Assembly (NCBI GenBank): GCA_023416275.1
Contig: JAEZIB010000165.1
Span: 1 to 8,464, forward strand
Length of the DNA stretch: 8,464 nt
Direction: 5' to 3'
Source of the DNA: Bacillota bacterium
GTDB lineage: Bacteria > Bacillota > Clostridia > Acetivibrionales > DSM-1351
Below are positions 5,942 through 8,464 of this stretch, in pieces. Numbering within the stretch: the stretch's first letter is position 1; every line of letters starts with the position of its first letter. Below the pieces are notes generated by a model. That model did not search any database and was not told the origin of the DNA. It saw only the letters and a program-made list of their open reading frames with translations. Position numbers and translations under genes: made by a program.

Positions 5942-7069
5942 ATGAAAAAAGATAGTTGTGAATATGTAAGAATTAGAGATGTTAACCAAATAATAAAACA
6001 ATATTATGATGAAAAGCAATGCGAACTTAGCATGTATGAGGCAGTTACTCTTTTAAAGGAAAGTGGAAGAACTACTGGGTATCTTCCGCCTCCTCAATTT
6101 CTTGACTGGAATCTTGATGACATAGATGAATTATGTCGTCTTATCGATGAAATCCCTATTAATATTACTTATTTGTTACCACCAGAAACTAAGAAAAATA
6201 CATATCATGTGCCAATGCAGTTTTCGGCTATGGTATTCAGAGAAAACAACTATCGTTCAGTGAGATATTATACTAGTAATGTATTTGCAATTACTTATGT
6301 GTTAAGAGGTAGTATGAAATTGACAATAGATGATGAGCAATATGAATTAAAGGAAAAACATTTATTTTTAACTTTGCCAAATAGAAAATACTGTTCTTAT
6401 CATACAGATGATGACGTAATATTAATGGTATCAATAGATACAAGTCTATTTCAAAAAGTTTTTTTTGACTTATTAAAGCATAATAGTGTATTATCGACTT
6501 TTTTACATAAAAGCTTTGATAATTGGGAACAAAATTATCTATTATGTACTATTTCCAATGACATAGATATGAGATTTATTTTTCGGCATTTATTTCATGA
6601 GTTTATATCTGGAGATAAATATTCTGAGGATGTTTTTTGTAATTACATTCAAATTCTATGTACATATCTTATCAGAGGTATTGAAAGCTGCTCAGCTTGT
6701 GTTATGCCACAGAAGAAAAAGCCTTTTTATGACATATTTCCTGAAGTGTATAAGTTTATCCAGAATAATTGCGATTCACTTACGTTAGAGCAATTGGCAC
6801 AGGAATTTCATTATGAACGCTCTTATCTTGGAAAATGTTTAAGTGAAGTAACTGGTAAGACTTTCAGTGAAATAGTTGCTAGCATAAAGCTGGACAAGGC
6901 AAAAAAGTATCTAGCTGAAACAAACTTTAAAATTGAGGAAGTAGCTATTTTATCAGGATATAGCAGTTCAGATTATTTTTCACACAGCTTTAAAAGGGAA
7001 GTAGGTAAGTCGCCTCTTAAATACAGAAAAGAAAAACAAGACTATAACTTTAATAATATGGCAAAATAA
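5942..7069 (+). CDS. AraC-family transcriptional regulator, cupin + HTH
   Basis: This 375-residue cytoplasmic DNA-binding protein has no receiver domain, so it is probably controlled by a small ligand rather than phosphorylation. Residues 1 to about 90 are a family-variable N-terminal part including TTGYLPPPQFLDW. Residues about 93-165 look like the AraC-type cupin sensor: VFAITYVLRGSMKLTIDDEQ, then a beta-rich stretch LFLTLPNRKYCSYHTDDDV. Residues about 268-365 form the double helix-turn-helix, with LTLEQLAQEFHYERSYLGKC as the first unit and FKIEEVAILSGYSSSDYFSH followed by the typical KREVGKSPLKYR end. The length is slightly above the usual 280-330 of the family. It sits alone between two dockerin-enzyme genes, 530 bases after the first and 129 before the second, so local control of one or both is a reasonable inference. 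Its ligand is unknown; plant-polysaccharide sugars are a guess from context. Confidence 0.9.
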   Translation: MKKDSCEYVRIRDVNQIIKQYYDEKQCELSMYEAVTLLKESGRTTGYLPPPQFLDWNLDDIDELCRLIDEIPINITYLLPPETKKNTYHVPMQFSAMVFRENNYRSVRYYTSNVFAITYVLRGSMKLTIDDEQYELKEKHLFLTLPNRKYCSYHTDDDVILMVSIDTSLFQKVFFDLLKHNSVLSTFLHKSFDNWEQNYLLCTISNDIDMRFIFRHLFHEFISGDKYSEDVFCNYIQILCTYLIRGIESCSACVMPQKKKPFYDIFPEVYKFIQNNCDSLTLEQLAQEFHYERSYLGKCLSEVTGKTFSEIVASIKLDKAKKYLAETNFKIEEVAILSGYSSSDYFSHSFKREVGKSPLKYRKEKQDYNFNNMAK

Positions 7070-7129
7070 ATAATAACTATTTTTATCAAATAATTCCACC
7101 CCAAATGTCAAGATAAGTAAAAATACCTA

Positions 7130-7138
7130 TGCTATAAC
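7130..7138 (+). promoter_or_regulatory. Putative extended -10 promoter of the SGNH-dockerin gene
   Basis: TGC-TATAAC at 7130-7138 fits the extended -10 form TGN-TATAAT with one mismatch. The -35 position 17 bases upstream reads AAGATA, matching weakly, as is usual when an extended -10 is present. The leader would be about 55 bases. No intrinsic terminator is visible between the AraC stop codon and this site, so cotranscription with the regulator remains possible. Confidence 0.4.
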
Positions 7139-7183
7139 TATATTTAGAGAAATATGTTTTATTTTTTCAAAATTTTTTTACGA

Positions 7184-7190
7184 AGGGGAG
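7184..7190 (+). promoter_or_regulatory. RBS that sets the SGNH-dockerin start
   Basis: AGGGGAG lies 8 bases before ATG 7199. The same frame opens 15 codons earlier at ATG 7154, but that start lacks an RBS and would put MFYFFKIFLRRGEIV in front of a complete signal peptide. ATG 7199 is preferred. Confidence 0.8.
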
Positions 7191-7198
7191 AGATTGTA

Positions 7199-8107
7199 AT
7201 GAAATTAAAAAACATGCTATGTAGGATTGCAGCAGTGGCAATTGTATGTGCTTTAACCGGTGGAATTATAGCACCTGTTCAAGTATCAGCTGCAACCCAG
7301 AAAATCAAGGGAAGCGAGGTTCTTGTAATTGGAGATTCGTTTCTCGCAATGTCACATGATATAACAAAGAGATTAGAAGAGAATGCAAGAAAAGCTGGAG
7401 TTCTGGATACAAATGATCGTTTCCGCGATAATTCTGTAAGTGGAACTTTGCTCAATGGAGGATCCTCACCTAACATTCCTCAACAGTACAAAAATGGTGT
7501 AAATGCAGGTACTGTTAAGTATGTTATCATGGATGGAGGCGGAAACGACTGCATAATGGGCAGTGTTGACGGAGCTGCTAGTGCTTTCAATACTTTAATA
7601 AAGGAAATGGAAAAAAATGGATTAGTTAAATTGTTCTATCTATTTTATCCTGATGCACAGGGAGGTCTCTCAGGTACGCTAAATCCTAATCTTAATAGAT
7701 TAAGACCAATGATTCAAAGTACTGTACTTAGCTCAACAACACCAAAAGGATATTTCTTTGATTTAAGACCTACCTTCCAAGGAAAATATTCACAATACAT
7801 ATTATCAGACGGTATACATCCTACTCAAGCTGGTAGTTATGCAGCGGCTGACGCTATATGGGCAGAGATGCAAAAAGTTGAGTTTTTTGGTGGAACTATT
7901 ACTGATCCAGTAAAATACGGAGACTACAATAATGACGGAAGTATTGATGCGTTGGATTTTGCTGGCTTAAAGCAGCATTTAATGAATTCACAGAGCACAT
8001 ATAATAAAGTGTTAGATTTAAATGTTGATAATGCAGTAGATGCTCTTGACTTTGCAATTATGAAGAAGTTCTTACTAGGTAATATTGATAAGCTTCCCAG
8101 CAATTAA
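7199..8107 (+). CDS. Cellulosomal SGNH/GDSL-fold esterase with type I dockerin
   Basis: This 302-residue secreted enzyme starts at ATG 7199. A signal peptide covers residues 1 to about 31 (basic MKLKNMLCR, a hydrophobic core, then VSA-A). Residues about 38-230 carry the SGNH hydrolase blocks in order: block I VIGDSF with nucleophile S47, block II NSVSG with G82, block III GGND with N116 (residues 114-117), and block V DGIHPT with D204 and H207. All four oxyanion and catalytic residues are present, so it should be an active ester hydrolase, perhaps a polysaccharide deacetylase-type esterase; the substrate is not readable. Residues about 241-297 form two dockerin repeats: calcium ligands D242, N244, D246, D253 and D273, N275, D277, D284, with recognition pairs A251-L252 and A282-L283. 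No carbohydrate-binding module is present, so targeting depends on the scaffoldin. It follows the AraC gene by 129 bases. Confidence 0.92.
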   Translation: MKLKNMLCRIAAVAIVCALTGGIIAPVQVSAATQKIKGSEVLVIGDSFLAMSHDITKRLEENARKAGVLDTNDRFRDNSVSGTLLNGGSSPNIPQQYKNGVNAGTVKYVIMDGGGNDCIMGSVDGAASAFNTLIKEMEKNGLVKLFYLFYPDAQGGLSGTLNPNLNRLRPMIQSTVLSSTTPKGYFFDLRPTFQGKYSQYILSDGIHPTQAGSYAAADAIWAEMQKVEFFGGTITDPVKYGDYNNDGSIDALDFAGLKQHLMNSQSTYNKVLDLNVDNAVDALDFAIMKKFLLGNIDKLPSN

Positions 8108-8296
8108 TATAATTATTGATTTTAGTCAAACTACTGCGTTTTAAGATTTTCCCCCCAAATAGAATGTTAAAACCATTAGTATACTAATTAAAAGTAAATA
8201 TATTAATCAAAATATGGACATCCTGATTATTTGCAGTGGTTAGATAAAGAAAAATGACAGGAAAGCCAGAATATGTTGAGGAGCACAATTTATATT
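8108..8296. other. AT-rich spacer downstream of the SGNH-dockerin gene
   Basis: About 190 bases separate the stop codon from the terminator stem. The first hundred hold nothing I can name apart from a run of six C at 8151-8156. The second half contains the possible gene remnant listed separately. Confidence 0.5.
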
Positions 8297-8298
8297 AA
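8207..8298 (+). pseudogene. Possible decayed C-terminal gene remnant (unidentified)
   Basis: From 8207 the frame reads SKYGHPDYLQWLDKEK and stops at TGA 8255. Shifting frame at the A-run (8250-8254) continues as MTGKPEYVEEHNLY and stops at TAA 8296-8298. The joined peptide is non-repetitive and looks more protein-like than the surrounding AT-rich spacer, with a G-(H/K)-P-(D/E)-Y element occurring twice. An in-frame TAA at 8204 precedes it. I do not recognise the family. Its last part, EYVEEH, shares a 16-base stretch with the AraC HTH region of the response-regulator gene (1608-1623 and 8271-8286). It could equally be a chance reading. Confidence 0.2.
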
Positions 8299-8340
8299 AG
8301 GTCAATAACTGCACTGATATGCAGTTATTGGCCTTTTAGT
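8297..8340 (+). terminator. Strong stem-loop terminator
   Basis: AAAGGTCAATAACTGCA at 8297-8313 pairs with TGCAGTTATTGGCCTTT at 8320-8336 over 17 positions, with one G-T wobble and a 6-base loop CTGATA. The right arm runs into TTTTAGTT. The left arm starts with AAA, so the structure could work for transcripts from both directions. It would end the SGNH-dockerin transcript about 190 bases after the stop codon. Confidence 0.8.
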
Positions 8341-8464
8341 TATGGGCTTTAGCCTGTTGAGCATAAGGTGAGTTTCTCGGCAGAGAAATGAGCCATGCGA
8401 AACAATCAACCACCCGCTATGCGGGTGCGCGACAGAAGTTATACAAAAAAATCACCTTTCCGTT
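8341..8464. other. GC-richer tail with hairpins, possible mobile-element edge
   Basis: After the terminator the composition changes from AT-rich to roughly half G+C until about 8440. CACCCGC 8411-8417 and GCGGGTG 8421-8427 form a perfect 7-bp hairpin with loop TAT. TTTCTC 8373-8378 and GAGAAA 8383-8388 form a second with loop GGCA, and GGCT 8345-8348 with AGCC 8351-8354 a third. No ORF of useful length exists on either strand. Compact GC hairpins in a composition island resemble the ends of IS200/IS605-type elements, but no transposase is visible and the window ends here. A structured RNA is the other possibility. Confidence 0.3.

Noticed and set aside
7060..7085. Terminator after the AraC gene (AAAATA...TATTTTT)
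   Set aside because: The stem is only about six A-T pairs and would not be stable.
8423..8445. Group II intron 5' end (GTGCG followed by ACAGAAGTT)
   Set aside because: The resemblance is only a few bases, overlaps the GC hairpin arm, and no intron domain or reverse transcriptase is visible in the window.

Overview
The window is AT-rich and every convincing gene lies on the + strand. Start sites carry strong AAGGAGG-type ribosome binding sites. Two secreted proteins end in type I dockerin modules whose recognition positions carry Ala-Ile or Ala-Leu, the pattern known from mesophilic cellulosome-forming clostridia. This points to a Firmicute of the Ruminiclostridium (Clostridium cellulolyticum / papyrosolvens / josui) type. 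The species call is inference from domain content, not from a database match.

Layout: (1) bases 1-146 hold the last 47 codons of a YesM-type sensor histidine kinase; (2) bases 211-1920 encode its likely partner, a YesN-type response regulator (REC plus AraC helix-turn-helix), behind an odd start region in which the good ribosome binding site serves an out-of-frame mini-ORF; (3) 1921-2104 is a leader or promoter region with inverted repeats; (4) 2105-3805 is a family 1 extracellular solute-binding protein held by an N-terminal membrane segment, with no lipobox and no ABC permease genes beside it; (5) 3942-5411 is a secreted carbohydrate esterase (CE1-like catalytic domain, CBM6, dockerin); (6) 5412-5941 is a 530-bp non-coding stretch with a perfect 16-bp inverted repeat and a 9-bp inverted repeat; (7) 5942-7069 is a stand-alone AraC-family regulator; (8) 7199-8107 is a secreted SGNH-fold esterase with dockerin; (9) 8108-8464 contains a possible decayed gene tail, a strong stem-loop terminator at 8297-8340, and a GC-richer tail with a hairpin that runs off the window and may be the edge of a mobile element.

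Inferred working model: the tethered binding protein could capture a hemicellulose-derived sugar outside the cell and report it to the kinase/regulator pair, forming a three-component sensor. That sensor would drive nearby cellulosomal genes. The two dockerin enzymes would dock onto a scaffoldin and remove ester side groups (acetyl or feruloyl) from plant polysaccharide. The free AraC regulator between them could give a second, local level of control. The combination of a two-component system with CBM6-dockerin enzymes resembles the xyl-doc locus and its XydS/XydR regulators in R. cellulolyticum (recalled from the literature, not checked here).
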